Assembly (NCBI RefSeq): GCF_000576555.1
Contig: NZ_CP007145.1
Span: 186,001 to 250,000, forward strand
DNA: 64,000 bases
Reading direction: 5' to 3'
From: Hymenobacter swuensis DY53
GTDB lineage: Bacteria > Bacteroidota > Bacteroidia > Cytophagales > Hymenobacteraceae
Shown here piece by piece: positions 53,821 through 64,000 of this stretch. Position 1 is the stretch's first letter; every line of letters starts with the position of its first letter. Below the pieces are notes generated by a model. It did not search any database. It was not told the DNA's origin and saw only the letters and a program-made list of their open reading frames with translations. Both the position numbers and the translations under genes were made by a program.

Positions 53821-53880
53821 TTGGCCGTTAGCTGGTAGGTGAGGGCTGTTCTTCTACGTTCAGGAGCAGCTAACGGCCAA
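53821..53880 (-). promoter_or_regulatory. Hairpin abutting the corA start codon
   Basis: Perfect 13-bp stem TTGGCCGTTAGCT (53821-53833) / AGCTAACGGCCAA (53868-53880). On the minus strand its 3' arm ends 5 nt before the corA ATG, covering the place where a ribosome would bind. It may be a translational control hairpin, or a chance REP-like element. Confidence 0.5.
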
Positions 53881-53893
53881 GAGCTAAAACACC

Positions 53894-55279
<1,386 letters not shown>

Positions 55280-55553
55280 GAACTGCAGGAAGGGGTGTTT
55301 TTCGCTAGGCAAACGGGACTTGGTGAAACGGCGGGAACCGGCGCGCAAAAGTAGGGCTTTCGGGCCCGGTTTCCGTGCCTCTGCGGTAACTTTCTGGTGG
55401 GTTCAGCCTCATGTACGCTGAACTCAACGGTAGGGGCGGGGCAGGCGGAGAAAAACGTAATTGTCCACCCCAGTATGGCCGTGTTCCTGCGCCGGGAGCG
55501 TTGCGGGTGCGCGGCCACCGCGTACATTTGGCCCTATACCTGCTCTCCTGCTT

Positions 55554-56375
55554 ATGCTCCAGCCGCCCGTTGCTCCGCCCCTCGGCACGCTCGTCGCCCT
55601 CGGCGGCGGCGACGATGATGCCATGCTGGCCCTGCTCTGCGACATGCTTCCCACGCCTGGTACGCCCGTGGAGATAATTACGGTGGCCTCCCGCGACGAT
55701 ACCCGTTCGGCCCGGGCCTACGAGCGCGCCCTGCGCGAGCTGGGCTGTACTGCCGCCCGGCACCTGCGCATCAGTGAGCACCACCCCGCCGATGCCCCCG
55801 ATACCCTGCGCCGCCTGCGCCGCGCCGGCCTCGTGTTCTTTTCCGGCGGCGACCAGGAGCGCATCACCGATTTTTTGCAGGGCACGGAATTTCTACGCGT
55901 GCTGCACGAGCGGTACCAGCAGGAGGAAGACTTTATTATTGCCGGTACCAGTGCCGGGGCGGCCGTCATGCCCGAGTATATGGTGGTGGAAGGCTACGGC
56001 TGGCGGGCCTTGCGCAAGGGTGGCATGCTCACTAGCACCGGCCTGGGCTTGCTGCCCCAGTTGCTCATTGACCAGCACTTTGTGGAGCGGGGCCGCTTCG
56101 GGCGGCTGGCTCACGCGTTGCTGGCGCACCCTATGTGCCTGGGCGTGGGGCTGGCCGAAGAAACCGGCCTCATCATCCGGCAGGGGCGCTACGCCGAGGT
56201 ATTCGGCGACGGAGTAGTGATGGTGGTGGATGGCCGCCACCTGCACGGTAGCAACCTGGGCCGCATCGGAAGGGGCGAGCCGGTAAGCGGGCAGGATTTC
56301 CGGGTGCATCTACTGGTGGCCGGCCAGCTGCTGGACCTACATTCCCGCGAAGCAGGCCCCAGGGTGGAGATGTAG
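55554..56375 (+). CDS. Cyanophycinase-like S51 serine peptidase
   Basis: 273 residues from ATG 55554; the in-frame start at 55461 lies in a GC-rich stretch with no family match. The S51 nucleophile elbow is in IIAGTSAGAAVMPEYMVV (Ser about 128). LVFFSGGDQERI provides the glycine-rich oxyanion region, and LLPQLLIDQHFVERGRFGRL with GLAEETGLII carries the His/Glu region, as in cyanophycinases. These enzymes cleave Asp-Arg cyanophycin dipeptide units. No cyanophycin synthetase is in this window, so scavenging is likely, or a related beta-aspartyl substrate. Confidence 0.9.
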   Translation: MLQPPVAPPLGTLVALGGGDDDAMLALLCDMLPTPGTPVEIITVASRDDTRSARAYERALRELGCTAARHLRISEHHPADAPDTLRRLRRAGLVFFSGGDQERITDFLQGTEFLRVLHERYQQEEDFIIAGTSAGAAVMPEYMVVEGYGWRALRKGGMLTSTGLGLLPQLLIDQHFVERGRFGRLAHALLAHPMCLGVGLAEETGLIIRQGRYAEVFGDGVVMVVDGRHLHGSNLGRIGRGEPVSGQDFRVHLLVAGQLLDLHSREAGPRVEM

Positions 56376-56541
56376 CGAAGAGGCCGGAATAGGTCCGGCC
56401 GGATTTTGGTTCCCTGAGGAAGTACTCACAAACTCCCAAAGTCACCCATAGAAACTTGTTCGGCGTGCCGACTAAATCATTGTCTTTTTCCCTACATTTA
56501 GGGCCTAAACCCCCAAAATTCTCACTCATCTTTTCTCCGGT

Positions 56542-57789
56542 ATGAATCTAAAATCTCTACTCCTCGCGGGAGGTGCGCTGCTCTCAGGCTCGGCGGCCTG
56601 GGCGGGTGGCTACCAGGTAACGCTGGCCGGGATAAAAAACAACGGCATGGGCGGCGTGGGCGTAGGCCTCTCGCTGGACCAGGCAGCCATGTTCTATAAC
56701 CCCGGCGCGCTGGCCATGGTAAAGGAGCGCGGCGTGCAGATTGGGGCCAACCTGACGCTGGCGCGTAACGCTTTTGTAGCGGAAGGCGGCAACCAGCAGC
56801 GGCAGCTGCGGAACACGGTAACCACCCCGTTCAGCCTGTACGCCGGTTTCGGTCCTTCGGAAGGTAAATTCCGGGCGGGCATTGCCGTGTACACGCCGTT
56901 TGGCAGCAAACTGCAATATGCCGACGGCTGGGAAGGCCGTACTTCCCTCACCGATATTGACCTGAAATCCATCTTTGTACAGCCCACCGTAAGCTACGCT
57001 ATTACCGATCAGCTGAGCGTAGGTGCTGGCCTAGTGGTGCTGGCATACGGCGCGGTGAACCTGCAGCGCGACGTGCCGTTGCCCGATTCGTACGGCCACA
57101 TTGAGTTAGATGGGAAGGCCGAAACGAAGATGGGCTTTAACGCCGGTATCTTCTTCAAGCCGTCTGATAAGCTGTCGGTTGGCATCAACTACCGCTCGAA
57201 GATTGATGCGCAGGTAAAAGATGGCGACGTGACGTTCTCCGGTATTCCGGCTTCGTTCAGCTCCCGCTTCCAGGCGACCAGGTTCAGTGCTACGCTGCCG
57301 CTGGTGGCTACTACCAGCATCGGTATCGGTATCATGCCCAACGAGAAGCTGACTATCGGTCTGGATGCCAATCTGGCCCAGTGGAGCAAGTACCGCGTGC
57401 TGCGCTTTGACTTCGATCAGCAGATCAACGGCTCTACTTCCAGCGAGTCGAAGCGGTTTTACCAGGATGCTCTCACGTTCCGTCTGGGTGGTCAGTACAA
57501 GCTCACCGAGGGCCTGACGGTGCGCGCCGGTGGCGTGTATGACGAAACGCCCGTGAAAGACGGCTACGTAACGCCCGAAACGCCGGACAATGACCGCCTC
57601 AGCGGTACGCTGGGCGCTTCGTACGCCTTTGGTAAGTTCAGCGTGGATCTGTCGGGTCAGTTCGTGAGCATCAAAAAGCGCACGGAAACCCAGGCCGACC
57701 TGCTCAACAACGGCACTACGGACCGCATTGCCGGTACCTACAAAACCAACATCGTGATTCCGGGCATCGGCCTGAACTACGCTTTCTAA
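56542..57789 (+). CDS. OmpP1/FadL/TodX-type outer-membrane transporter
   Basis: 415-aa beta-barrel with signal peptide (AWAG, about 21) and the FadL opening GYQVTLAGIKNNGMGGVGVGLSLDQAAMFYNPGALAMV, in which the conserved N-P-A/G-x-L motif is visible. The rest shows periodic barrel strands to the C-terminal NYAF. FadL proteins let hydrophobic molecules such as fatty acids through the outer membrane by lateral diffusion. The downstream SGNH lipoprotein starts 21 bp later, a pairing common in Bacteroidota. Confidence 0.93.
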   Translation: MNLKSLLLAGGALLSGSAAWAGGYQVTLAGIKNNGMGGVGVGLSLDQAAMFYNPGALAMVKERGVQIGANLTLARNAFVAEGGNQQRQLRNTVTTPFSLYAGFGPSEGKFRAGIAVYTPFGSKLQYADGWEGRTSLTDIDLKSIFVQPTVSYAITDQLSVGAGLVVLAYGAVNLQRDVPLPDSYGHIELDGKAETKMGFNAGIFFKPSDKLSVGINYRSKIDAQVKDGDVTFSGIPASFSSRFQATRFSATLPLVATTSIGIGIMPNEKLTIGLDANLAQWSKYRVLRFDFDQQINGSTSSESKRFYQDALTFRLGGQYKLTEGLTVRAGGVYDETPVKDGYVTPETPDNDRLSGTLGASYAFGKFSVDLSGQFVSIKKRTETQADLLNNGTTDRIAGTYKTNIVIPGIGLNYAF

Positions 57790-57810
57790 CCGCGACTCGC
57801 TCTCTGACTC

Positions 57811-59238
57811 ATGAATACTTACCTGTTTCGCAAGGTTACGCCTCTGGTGGCGCTGCTGGGCCTGGGCCTCACGGCCTGCCAGCCCGATATAGAAGACGAC
57901 TTCCGGGCGGATAAAGGCTCCGCTGATTTCTCCCGTTACATTGCCGTTGGTAACTCCCTCACTGCCGGTTTCTCCGATGGTGGCCTGTATCTGGAGGGCC
58001 AGCAGAACTCGTACCCCAGCATTCTGGCACAGCAGTTCTCACTGGCCGGTGGCGGCGAGTTCAACCAGCCGCTGTTCACGGAAGCTCAGAGCAATGGCTC
58101 GGGTTACCTTCGTCTGACGGGCTTTACGGCCGCCGGGACGCCCACTACGGCCAACGTGACAACTAACCTAGCAGTGCGCAGCGCGACCCCGCTGCTGTAC
58201 ACCCGCTACGATGGCCGCGTAGATAACTTGGGTGTGCCCGGTATTCGCCTGAGCGATATCCAGACGCCAGGGTATGGCAGCACTCAGGGTAATCCTTACT
58301 TTGAGCGCATCACGTCTACCAGCACGCCCACGCAAAGCTATTTTCAGCGCGTGAAGGCGGAGGCAGCTACGGCTACGTTCTTCTCTAACTGGCTGGGCAA
58401 CAACGACGTGCTGGGCTATGCTACAGCTGGCGGAGCTGCTAACATCATCACGAACGTGGATACCTTCCGCCTCAAAAATAACCGTATCATTAACGTGCTG
58501 ACAGCTAGCGGGGCGAAAGGAGTAGTGGCAACTATTCCGGATGTGACCAACGTGCCGTTCTTCACTACGGTAGGGCCTACATTCCGTGCTACACTCGCGG
58601 CCGCTAGCGTACCCGGTATCGTGGTGCAAACAGGTTCGGCCTTCGGCGGACCTACTTCTACTAACCGTAAGCAGGTAGCCACTACCGATATTCGTGATGC
58701 CAGTGGTAGCGGCCGCCAGCTGTTCACCCTGCTTTCCTCGCCCTTCCTGGGGTTGCTGAATCAGCGTACCGGCCGCGCCTGGCGCTACGTGTACGCCCAG
58801 AGCGGCCAGCCAGCAGCCGGTTTCTCCCTCTTCCTGACGGCCTACGGTATTGATACCACGGCCACCTTCGGTACTAGCGCTGGCAACCCCATCCCCAGCC
58901 TATTTGTGCTAGATGATGTGGAGCAGGGCTTGGTACGTACGGCTACCACTAGCTTCAACTCCTCCATTGTGGCCAAGGCGAATGAAAAAGGTTTGGCTGT
59001 TTTCGATGCCAATGCTTTCTTCTCACGCGTTGCTACTTCTGGTATTGTGACCAATGGCGTAAACAATACGGCGGCTTTCATTGCCGGTAACCTGTTCTCG
59101 CTGGACGGCGTGCATCCTACCCCCCGCGGCTACGCCGTAGTGGCTAACGAGATGATCCGGGCTATCAATGCGAAGTATAGTGCCAAGGTGCCTACCGTGA
59201 ATGCCAACGATTACCGCGGCGTACGTTTCCCGCAGTAA
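57811..59238 (+). CDS. SGNH-family lipoprotein hydrolase paired with FadL-type protein
   Basis: 475-aa exported lipoprotein (lipobox GLTAC, Cys about 23). SGNH blocks are visible: block I with GNSLTAGFSDGG (Ser about 48, GDSL variant), block III LGNNDVLGYA with Asn, and block V DGVHPTPRGYAVVANE with catalytic Asp/His near residue 432. These hydrolyse esters, and the tandem arrangement with the FadL-type transporter points to release of a lipid moiety for uptake. Probably co-transcribed with the upstream gene; a strong terminator follows. Confidence 0.9.
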   Translation: MNTYLFRKVTPLVALLGLGLTACQPDIEDDFRADKGSADFSRYIAVGNSLTAGFSDGGLYLEGQQNSYPSILAQQFSLAGGGEFNQPLFTEAQSNGSGYLRLTGFTAAGTPTTANVTTNLAVRSATPLLYTRYDGRVDNLGVPGIRLSDIQTPGYGSTQGNPYFERITSTSTPTQSYFQRVKAEAATATFFSNWLGNNDVLGYATAGGAANIITNVDTFRLKNNRIINVLTASGAKGVVATIPDVTNVPFFTTVGPTFRATLAAASVPGIVVQTGSAFGGPTSTNRKQVATTDIRDASGSGRQLFTLLSSPFLGLLNQRTGRAWRYVYAQSGQPAAGFSLFLTAYGIDTTATFGTSAGNPIPSLFVLDDVEQGLVRTATTSFNSSIVAKANEKGLAVFDANAFFSRVATSGIVTNGVNNTAAFIAGNLFSLDGVHPTPRGYAVVANEMIRAINAKYSAKVPTVNANDYRGVRFPQ

Positions 59239-59258
59239 GTTTTCGATAGCACACCAGT

Positions 59259-59299
59259 AAAAAAAGCGCCTCTCCTGTTTTCAGGAGAGGCGCTTTTTT
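59259..59299. terminator. Bidirectional terminator
   Basis: 17-bp perfect stem AAAAAGCGCCTCTCCTG (59261-59277), loop TTTT, complement at 59282-59298. A/T runs on both strands; between convergent genes. Confidence 0.93.
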
Positions 59300-59319
59300 G
59301 TGGCAGTACGAAGTCCAGT

Positions 59320-60336
59320 TCAAGAAAGCTGCACCTGCTGCAACACTTCCGGCAACTGGGGCGCAGCCTCGCCGGCCAGGCGGGCGGCAATGAGTTGGGC
59401 GTGGTAGCGGCCGTTTTCGATAAACCAGCGGCTGGTGTTGAGGCCGCCACATACGGTGCCAGCAAGGTAGAGGCCGGGGCGGTTGGTTTCCAGCGTATCG
59501 GCGTTGTGGGTGGGCGTCTGGGCAGCGTCGGCTTCGCAGGTAATACCCAAGGTGGCTAGGAACGAGAAGTCGGGGTGGTAGCCGGTGAGGGCGTAGACGT
59601 GCTGGGCTGGCAACGTGCGCGGGCCGTCAGGCGTGTTCAGCTCTACGGTAGTGGCCGTGATGCTGGCCACGGTGCTGTTGAACAGGCAGCCGATGCGGCC
59701 TTCCTTGATGCGGTTCATTAGATCGGGGCGGATCCAGTACTTTACCGATTCGCTGATTTCGGGGCCGCGCACGACCAGCGTGGGGCGGGCACCGGCGCGC
59801 AGCAGTTGCAGCGCTGCCTTGGCCGAGGAGTTTTTGGCCCCGATAATCACCACGTCCTGGTCGGCGTGGGCGTAGGGCTCCTTATAATAGTGCGTGACGT
59901 GGGGTAAGTCTTCGCCGGGTACGCGCAGCAGGTTGGGCACGTCGTAGAAGCCAGTGGCTACTACCACAAAGCGCGCTCCGATGCGGCCTTTGCTGGTGAC
60001 TACTTCATAGCGGCTCTGTTCGCCTTCCAGCCCAATTACCCGCTCGTAGAGGCGCAGGGTGAGCTTTTCGGTGTGGGCCACGCGGCGGTAGTAGTCGAGA
60101 GCGTCTTCGCGCAAAGGCTTGTAGTGCAACGTCGTCATGGGGTGGCCCCCAATTTCGAGCAGCTCAGGCGTAGAGAAGAACTCCATGTTGGTGGGGTAGC
60201 CGATAATGGAATTCACCAGCGCACCCTTGTCCAGCACGCACACTGAGAGGCCGCGCCGCTGCACTTCCAGCCCGCAGGCCAGCCCTACAGGGCCGGCCCC
60301 AATCACCACTACATCAAAAGAAGAATCCGTTGTCAT
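59320..60336 (-). CDS. ypdA: YpdA-type putative bacillithiol disulfide reductase
   Basis: 338-aa flavoprotein of the pyridine nucleotide-disulfide oxidoreductase superfamily. The FAD-binding GAGPVGLACGLEVQRRG dinucleotide fold opens at about residue 13. YpdA-typical NSIIGYPTNMEFFSTPELLEIGG follows, with IGAKNSSAKAALQLLRAG as the NADPH site (about 165-185). It lacks the CxxC redox pair, as YpdA does. In Firmicutes YpdA reduces bacillithiol disulfide; some Bacteroidota also make bacillithiol. The C-terminal YLAGTVCGG anchors FAD. Confidence 0.92.
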   Translation of the reverse strand: MTTDSSFDVVVIGAGPVGLACGLEVQRRGLSVCVLDKGALVNSIIGYPTNMEFFSTPELLEIGGHPMTTLHYKPLREDALDYYRRVAHTEKLTLRLYERVIGLEGEQSRYEVVTSKGRIGARFVVVATGFYDVPNLLRVPGEDLPHVTHYYKEPYAHADQDVVIIGAKNSSAKAALQLLRAGARPTLVVRGPEISESVKYWIRPDLMNRIKEGRIGCLFNSTVASITATTVELNTPDGPRTLPAQHVYALTGYHPDFSFLATLGITCEADAAQTPTHNADTLETNRPGLYLAGTVCGGLNTSRWFIENGRYHAQLIAARLAGEAAPQLPEVLQQVQLS

Positions 60337-60388
60337 ATACTATACTACCAACTCAGCGGGCCGAGAGTTTGCGGCGACTCCGTTTCGG

Positions 60389-60826
60389 CTAAGAACGGCG
60401 GGCGCGCTTCTTGTGATTTAACGAATCAAGTGCGCCCGTACTCCACAGTACCCAGCCCATCAGTACGGGCTGGAAAAACAGCCGCCCGAACCGTTTGGCA
60501 TCGGTATTGAGGCCGAATGCGGAAATATGGTGGGTGTACTGGTGAATATTGCCGGGGAAAACGGCCGCGTAGAAAGCCGCCAGCCCGATGCCCATCCGCA
60601 CTCGGTTTTTGCCTTTCAGCAGTAGTAACGCCAGTCCCAGTCCAATTTCCACCACACCCGAAGCCAGTACGGTGGTATCCTTGCGCAGCGGCACGAAATC
60701 CGGCACCTGGGCCTGAAACTCGCGGCGCTGAAACGTGAGGTGTCCGGTGCCGGCGGCTACCATAAAAGTGCCCAACAGGCCGCGGGCTACGTTTTGCAGC
60801 GTGGTGGTATGAGGCTGATGAGGCAT
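60389..60826 (-). CDS. DoxX-like small membrane protein
   Basis: 145-aa protein with four hydrophobic helices and the DoxX-like opening ARGLLGTFMVAAGTGHLTFQR, then VEIGLGLALLL and IGLAAFYAAVFPGNIHQYTH, a conserved block of the DoxX family. It has basic ends (HKKRARRS). Role unknown in this lineage; related proteins belong to respiratory or thiosulfate-related complexes. It ends 52 bp upstream of the ypdA start on the same strand, so it may be co-expressed with ypdA. Confidence 0.85.
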   Translation of the reverse strand: MPHQPHTTTLQNVARGLLGTFMVAAGTGHLTFQRREFQAQVPDFVPLRKDTTVLASGVVEIGLGLALLLLKGKNRVRMGIGLAAFYAAVFPGNIHQYTHHISAFGLNTDAKRFGRLFFQPVLMGWVLWSTGALDSLNHKKRARRS

Positions 60827-60960
60827 GTGGATTCCGGTTGAGGTGAGCAGTATACGAAGACTATACGGCCGCTCAGCCGGTGCGGATACCTACGCTTATG
60901 CGCAGGCACACGCAATAGCATCCCGAGTCTGGTTGCGGCACCGAGAGCCTGCCAGTGGGG

Positions 60961-61443
60961 TTATTTCCAAGCGTGTAGCAGACGACGAATCAGAATGATT
61001 TCCCCAGTATGATAAGCTGTATGGTCGCCAATCAGCATAGCTTCGCGCAAAATCGTCTGGCCGTCGCCGTGCGGAATAGGAGCCAGCAAATCCGTGCCGG
61101 GGGCCTGCAGCAGATCAGTGAAACGCTGCCGGTCCGCCTGAATCTGCTGAAGCGTCTGCTGCCAGGTAGCCTCATCGGCGATAGCCGTTTTAGCGGGCCA
61201 GTAGCCGGTGGGCCAATCCGGGGAAGTGTGCTCGGCACCGAGAGAAAACTCCACAATATCCCATTGGGCAATGCGCACGTGCTCTGCCAGCTGCCAGATG
61301 GTATACGGTACTTCCGGCACCTGCTGGTTCCACTGCGCGGGCGTGAGGCCGGCACATGCTTCCTCGAAAGTAGCGTGAGCGTTGGCCTCCGTGAGAAGGC
61401 TGATAAGCTCCGTAACAATTCCTTGTCTGGTGGTCTGGTCCAT
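60961..61443 (-). CDS. DinB-family protein
   Basis: 160-aa four-helix protein of the DinB/YfiT fold. The motif HVRIAQWDIVEFSLG with the metal-ligand His pattern (H in WQLAEHVRIAQWD and the pair in IGDHTAYHTGEIILIRRLL) fits the DinB-2 superfamily. These are metal-dependent enzymes acting on thiol or glutathione-like conjugates in Firmicutes and Bacteroidota (for example bacillithiol transferases). The neighbouring YpdA gene makes a thiol-linked role attractive but not proven. Lies 77 bp from polA. Confidence 0.88.
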   Translation of the reverse strand: MDQTTRQGIVTELISLLTEANAHATFEEACAGLTPAQWNQQVPEVPYTIWQLAEHVRIAQWDIVEFSLGAEHTSPDWPTGYWPAKTAIADEATWQQTLQQIQADRQRFTDLLQAPGTDLLAPIPHGDGQTILREAMLIGDHTAYHTGEIILIRRLLHAWK

Positions 61444-61520
61444 TGGTTTAGTAGAGAATTTAGTGTGCCGCAGTATGCCGTAGTGTGGTAGCGCAAATTT
61501 TGCAGTTCGCGCTACTGTCT

Positions 61521-64000
61521 TTAATGCGCCTGCAACCAGTTCTGGCCGGTGCCAACTTCCACTTCCAGCGGCACGCCGTGGGGTAGGAGCAGGGCGGTGG
61601 CCATCAGCTCCTTGATTTTGGGTGTGATGTAAGCCACTTCCTCCTGCACGGCGTCAAACACCAGTTCGTCGTGCACCTGCAGGATCATCTTGGTTTTAAG
61701 CTTTTCCTGGCGCAGCCACTCGTGTATGTTGATCATGGCCTTCTTGATGATGTCGGCCGCGGTGCCTTGGATGGGGGCGTTGATGGCGTTGCGCTCGGTG
61801 TAGCCGCGCAGCGTGGCGTTGCGCGAGTTGATGTCGCGCAAGTAGCGGCGGCGACCCAGCAAGGTAGTGGCGTATTCCAGCTCGCGCGCCTTGTTGATGC
61901 TATCGTCCATGAACTGCTTCACTGACGAAAATTCCTCGAAATACGTGTCGATGATGTCGGTGGCTTCCTTGCGCGAAATGCCGATGCGCTGGGCCAGCCC
62001 GAAGGATGAAATGCCGTAGATGATGCCGAAATTGACGGTTTTGGCTTTGCGGCGCATCTCGCTGTCTACCTCACTGAGCGGCACCTTGAACACCTTGCTC
62101 GCCGTGCTGGTGTGAATATCGAGGCCCTGGCGAAAAGCTTCAATCATGGTCTTGTCGCCCGAAAAATCAGCCATGATGCGCAGCTCCACCTGCGAGTAGT
62201 CGGCGGCCAGCAGTACGTGGCCGGCGTCGCGGGGCACGAAGGCCTTGCGGATTTCGCGGCCCTTCTCGGTGCGAATGGGAATGTTCTGCAGGTTGGGGTT
62301 GGTGCTGCTGAGGCGGCCGGTGGCTGTTACTGCCTGGTTGAAGCTGGTGTGCACGCGGCCATCCAGCTCGCACACCAGCTGGGGCAGCGCCTCCACGTAG
62401 GTGCTGCGCAGCTTAGTGAGTTGGCGGTATTCCAGAATCAGGGCAGCAATGGGCGCGTCGGCGGCCAGCTGGCTCAGGATTTCCTCGCCGGTGGCATACT
62501 GGCCGGTTTTCGTCTTCTTGATTTTGCCCCGGCCCAGGTCCATCTTATCAAAGAGCACCTCACCCAGCTGTTTCGGTGAGCCAATATTGAATTCCTGACC
62601 AGCCTCCAAGAAAATCTGCTTCTCAATATCTACAATGTAGCCCTGCAGCTCAGCTGAATACTCGCCCATAGCCGAGGAGTCGATTTTCACGCCCTCGTAC
62701 TCGATATCGGCCAGTACCGGCACCAGCGGGTTTTCCACCTCGTTGAGCAAATCCAGCAGGCCCACTTCCTTCAGCATGGGCTCAAACACGTGCTTGAGCT
62801 GCAGGGTCACGTCGGCATCCTCGCAGGCGTAGTCCGACACCTCAGCCGGGGGCAGGTCGGCCATGGTTTTCTGGTTTTTGCCTTTGGGGCCGATCAACTC
62901 CGTGATGCTAACGGGCGTGTAGTGCAGGTAGGTCTCGGCCAGCACATCCATGTTGTGGCGCATGTCGGGCTCCAGCAGGTAGTGGGCCAGCATGGTATCG
63001 AACAGCGGCCCGCTCACCTGCACGTTATAGTGCTTGAGGATGGTGAGGTCGTACTTGATGTTCTGGCCGATTTTAAGGATGTGGGCGGCCTCGAAGAACG
63101 GGCAGAACTCATCGATGAGGGCATGGGCGGCGGCGTGGTCGTCATGCGGCACGGGCACGTAATAGGCCTCGCCGGACAGCCAGCAGAAGCTCAGGCCCAC
63201 CAGCCGCGCCGTCATGGTATCGAGGCCGGTGGTTTCGGTGTCGAAGCTTACTTCCGTTTGCAGCAGCAGGAATTCCAGCAACGACTTACGCAACTCGGGC
63301 GTGTCGATGAGGTGGTACTGGTGCGGTACGTCCTGCAGCGTCAGGCGCGGCCCGGCGGGCGCTCCAAACGAGTTGGTTTCGCCTTCCTCGGCGCCAATGG
63401 CCACGGCCGCATCGGAGCTGTTGCCAAACAAGCTGCCCTGGGCCTCGGCCACCTTCGGCCGTCGCGCCCCGCGTCCGGCGGGCGCGGCACTCACGCCTGC
63501 AGGGCTGCCGCCGCCCAGCACGCGGGCAGCCAGCTGGCGGAATTCCAGCTCTTCAAACAGCTGGCGCAGCGCCTCCGCGTCGGGCTGATCCAGCACCAGC
63601 TTATCGGCCTCAAACTCGATGGGCACATCCAGGTGGATGGTGGCCAGTTCCTTGCTCATGAGGCCCTGCTCGGCGAAGTTGCGCACGTTTTCCTGCTGCT
63701 TGCCCTTGAGCTGGTCCACGTTGGCAATCAGGTTTTCCACCGAGCCGTACTTCTGAATCAGCGCCTTGGCCGTCTTCTCACCGATGCCCGGAATGCCCGG
63801 AATGTTGTCGGAGGCGTCGCCCTGTAGGCCCAGAATGTCAATCACCTGCTCCGGCCGCTCAATTTCAAAGCGCTGCAGCACATGCGCCACATCCAGAATT
63901 TCGGCAGCGTTGCCCATAAAGGCCGGCCGGTAGATTTTGATGCAGTCGGTGACCAGCTGGCAGTAGTCCTTGTCGGGGGTCATCATGAATACCTCCCCGA
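61521..64000 (-). CDS. polA: DNA polymerase I, 5' end beyond the window
   Basis: 825 C-terminal residues are visible; the frame is open to the right edge, where GEVFMMTPDKDYCQLV is the middle of the 5'-3' exonuclease domain. Its helix-hairpin region follows (ASDNIPGIPGIGEKTAKALI). The 3'-5' exonuclease domain (about 230-400) keeps DEDDy residues: FDTET, NIKYDL and YACEDADVT. The polymerase domain shows motif A LAADYSQVELR, motif B KTVNFGIIYG and motif C VHDELVF. Proofreading is therefore likely active. Function is Okazaki-fragment processing and repair. Confidence 0.96.
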   Translation of the reverse strand, partial: GEVFMMTPDKDYCQLVTDCIKIYRPAFMGNAAEILDVAHVLQRFEIERPEQVIDILGLQGDASDNIPGIPGIGEKTAKALIQKYGSVENLIANVDQLKGKQQENVRNFAEQGLMSKELATIHLDVPIEFEADKLVLDQPDAEALRQLFEELEFRQLAARVLGGGSPAGVSAAPAGRGARRPKVAEAQGSLFGNSSDAAVAIGAEEGETNSFGAPAGPRLTLQDVPHQYHLIDTPELRKSLLEFLLLQTEVSFDTETTGLDTMTARLVGLSFCWLSGEAYYVPVPHDDHAAAHALIDEFCPFFEAAHILKIGQNIKYDLTILKHYNVQVSGPLFDTMLAHYLLEPDMRHNMDVLAETYLHYTPVSITELIGPKGKNQKTMADLPPAEVSDYACEDADVTLQLKHVFEPMLKEVGLLDLLNEVENPLVPVLADIEYEGVKIDSSAMGEYSAELQGYIVDIEKQIFLEAGQEFNIGSPKQLGEVLFDKMDLGRGKIKKTKTGQYATGEEILSQLAADAPIAALILEYRQLTKLRSTYVEALPQLVCELDGRVHTSFNQAVTATGRLSSTNPNLQNIPIRTEKGREIRKAFVPRDAGHVLLAADYSQVELRIMADFSGDKTMIEAFRQGLDIHTSTASKVFKVPLSEVDSEMRRKAKTVNFGIIYGISSFGLAQRIGISRKEATDIIDTYFEEFSSVKQFMDDSINKARELEYATTLLGRRRYLRDINSRNATLRGYTERNAINAPIQGTAADIIKKAMINIHEWLRQEKLKTKMILQVHDELVFDAVQEEVAYITPKIKELMATALLLPHGVPLEVEVGTGQNWLQAH

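Noticed and set aside
53821..53880. M-box magnesium riboswitch before corA
   Set aside because: The element is a simple hairpin in a 78-bp spacer, far too short and simple for an M-box.
62790..63827. 345-codon frame antisense to polA
   Set aside because: Shadow of the conserved polymerase I exonuclease domains.

Overview
The window looks like a chromosomal segment of a GC-rich Bacteroidota of the Cytophagales, most probably Hymenobacter or a close relative. This rests on gene content rather than a marker gene: type IX secretion C-terminal sorting domains, an OmpP1/FadL plus SGNH pair, head-GIN and DUF72 proteins, LytS/LytR two-component genes, M13 peptidase, YpdA, and intergenic regions that are AT-rich against GC-rich genes. 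No rRNA, tRNA, CRISPR array or intact insertion sequence was seen.

Layout. 1-900: 5' part of a McrB-like ATPase and a tiny charged peptide. 980-8480: a sigma-54 enhancer-binding regulator divergent from a TolC / universal stress protein / EmrA / EmrB efflux set. The space between them holds a nested palindrome and a sigma-54-like promoter, and a four-helix-bundle gene sits antisense inside the set. 8650-10865: two tandem paralogous lipoproteins of unknown function. 11000-16230: BlaI/M56-TonB sensor pair, a lipase-like lipoprotein, a small membrane protein and a protein with four TonB C-terminal-type repeats. 16300-20480: penicillin acylase, an outer-membrane barrel, RlpA.

20875-37846: the centrepiece, a class I lanthipeptide (RiPP) locus. 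The minus strand runs TonB-type outer-membrane receptor > LanC-like protein lacking zinc ligands > canonical LanC > luciferase-like flavin oxidoreductase > C39-peptidase ABC exporter > LytS-type kinase > LytTR regulator. The plus strand carries a cysteine-free double-glycine peptide, two nearly identical precursor peptides, a third divergent precursor, full-length LanB and a HlyD-type adaptor. To the right, on the minus strand, are a single-domain response regulator and a 47-aa peptide with a nisin-ring-A-like segment and its own terminator. In the likely pathway LanB dehydrates Ser/Thr, LanC forms (methyl)lanthionine, the flavin enzyme may reduce dehydro-residues, and the C39 exporter cuts after Gly-Gly and exports with the HlyD adaptor. 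The outer-membrane receptor may handle release, re-uptake or immunity.

38140-48900: DUF72 protein, a frameshifted outer-membrane protein, a matrixin-like secreted protease, ketoacyl-ACP synthase III, a KS-tailed exported protein, a triple-PA14 type IX cargo, a head-GIN protein and a SnoaL-like protein. 48900-64000: M13 peptidase, ArfB, tandem CorA and MgtE magnesium transporters, cyanophycinase-like peptidase, FadL/SGNH pair, YpdA, DoxX-like and DinB proteins, and DNA polymerase I, which is cut by the window edge. Several intergenic spaces carry REP-like inverted repeats. Homology calls come from motif recognition only; no database search was possible.
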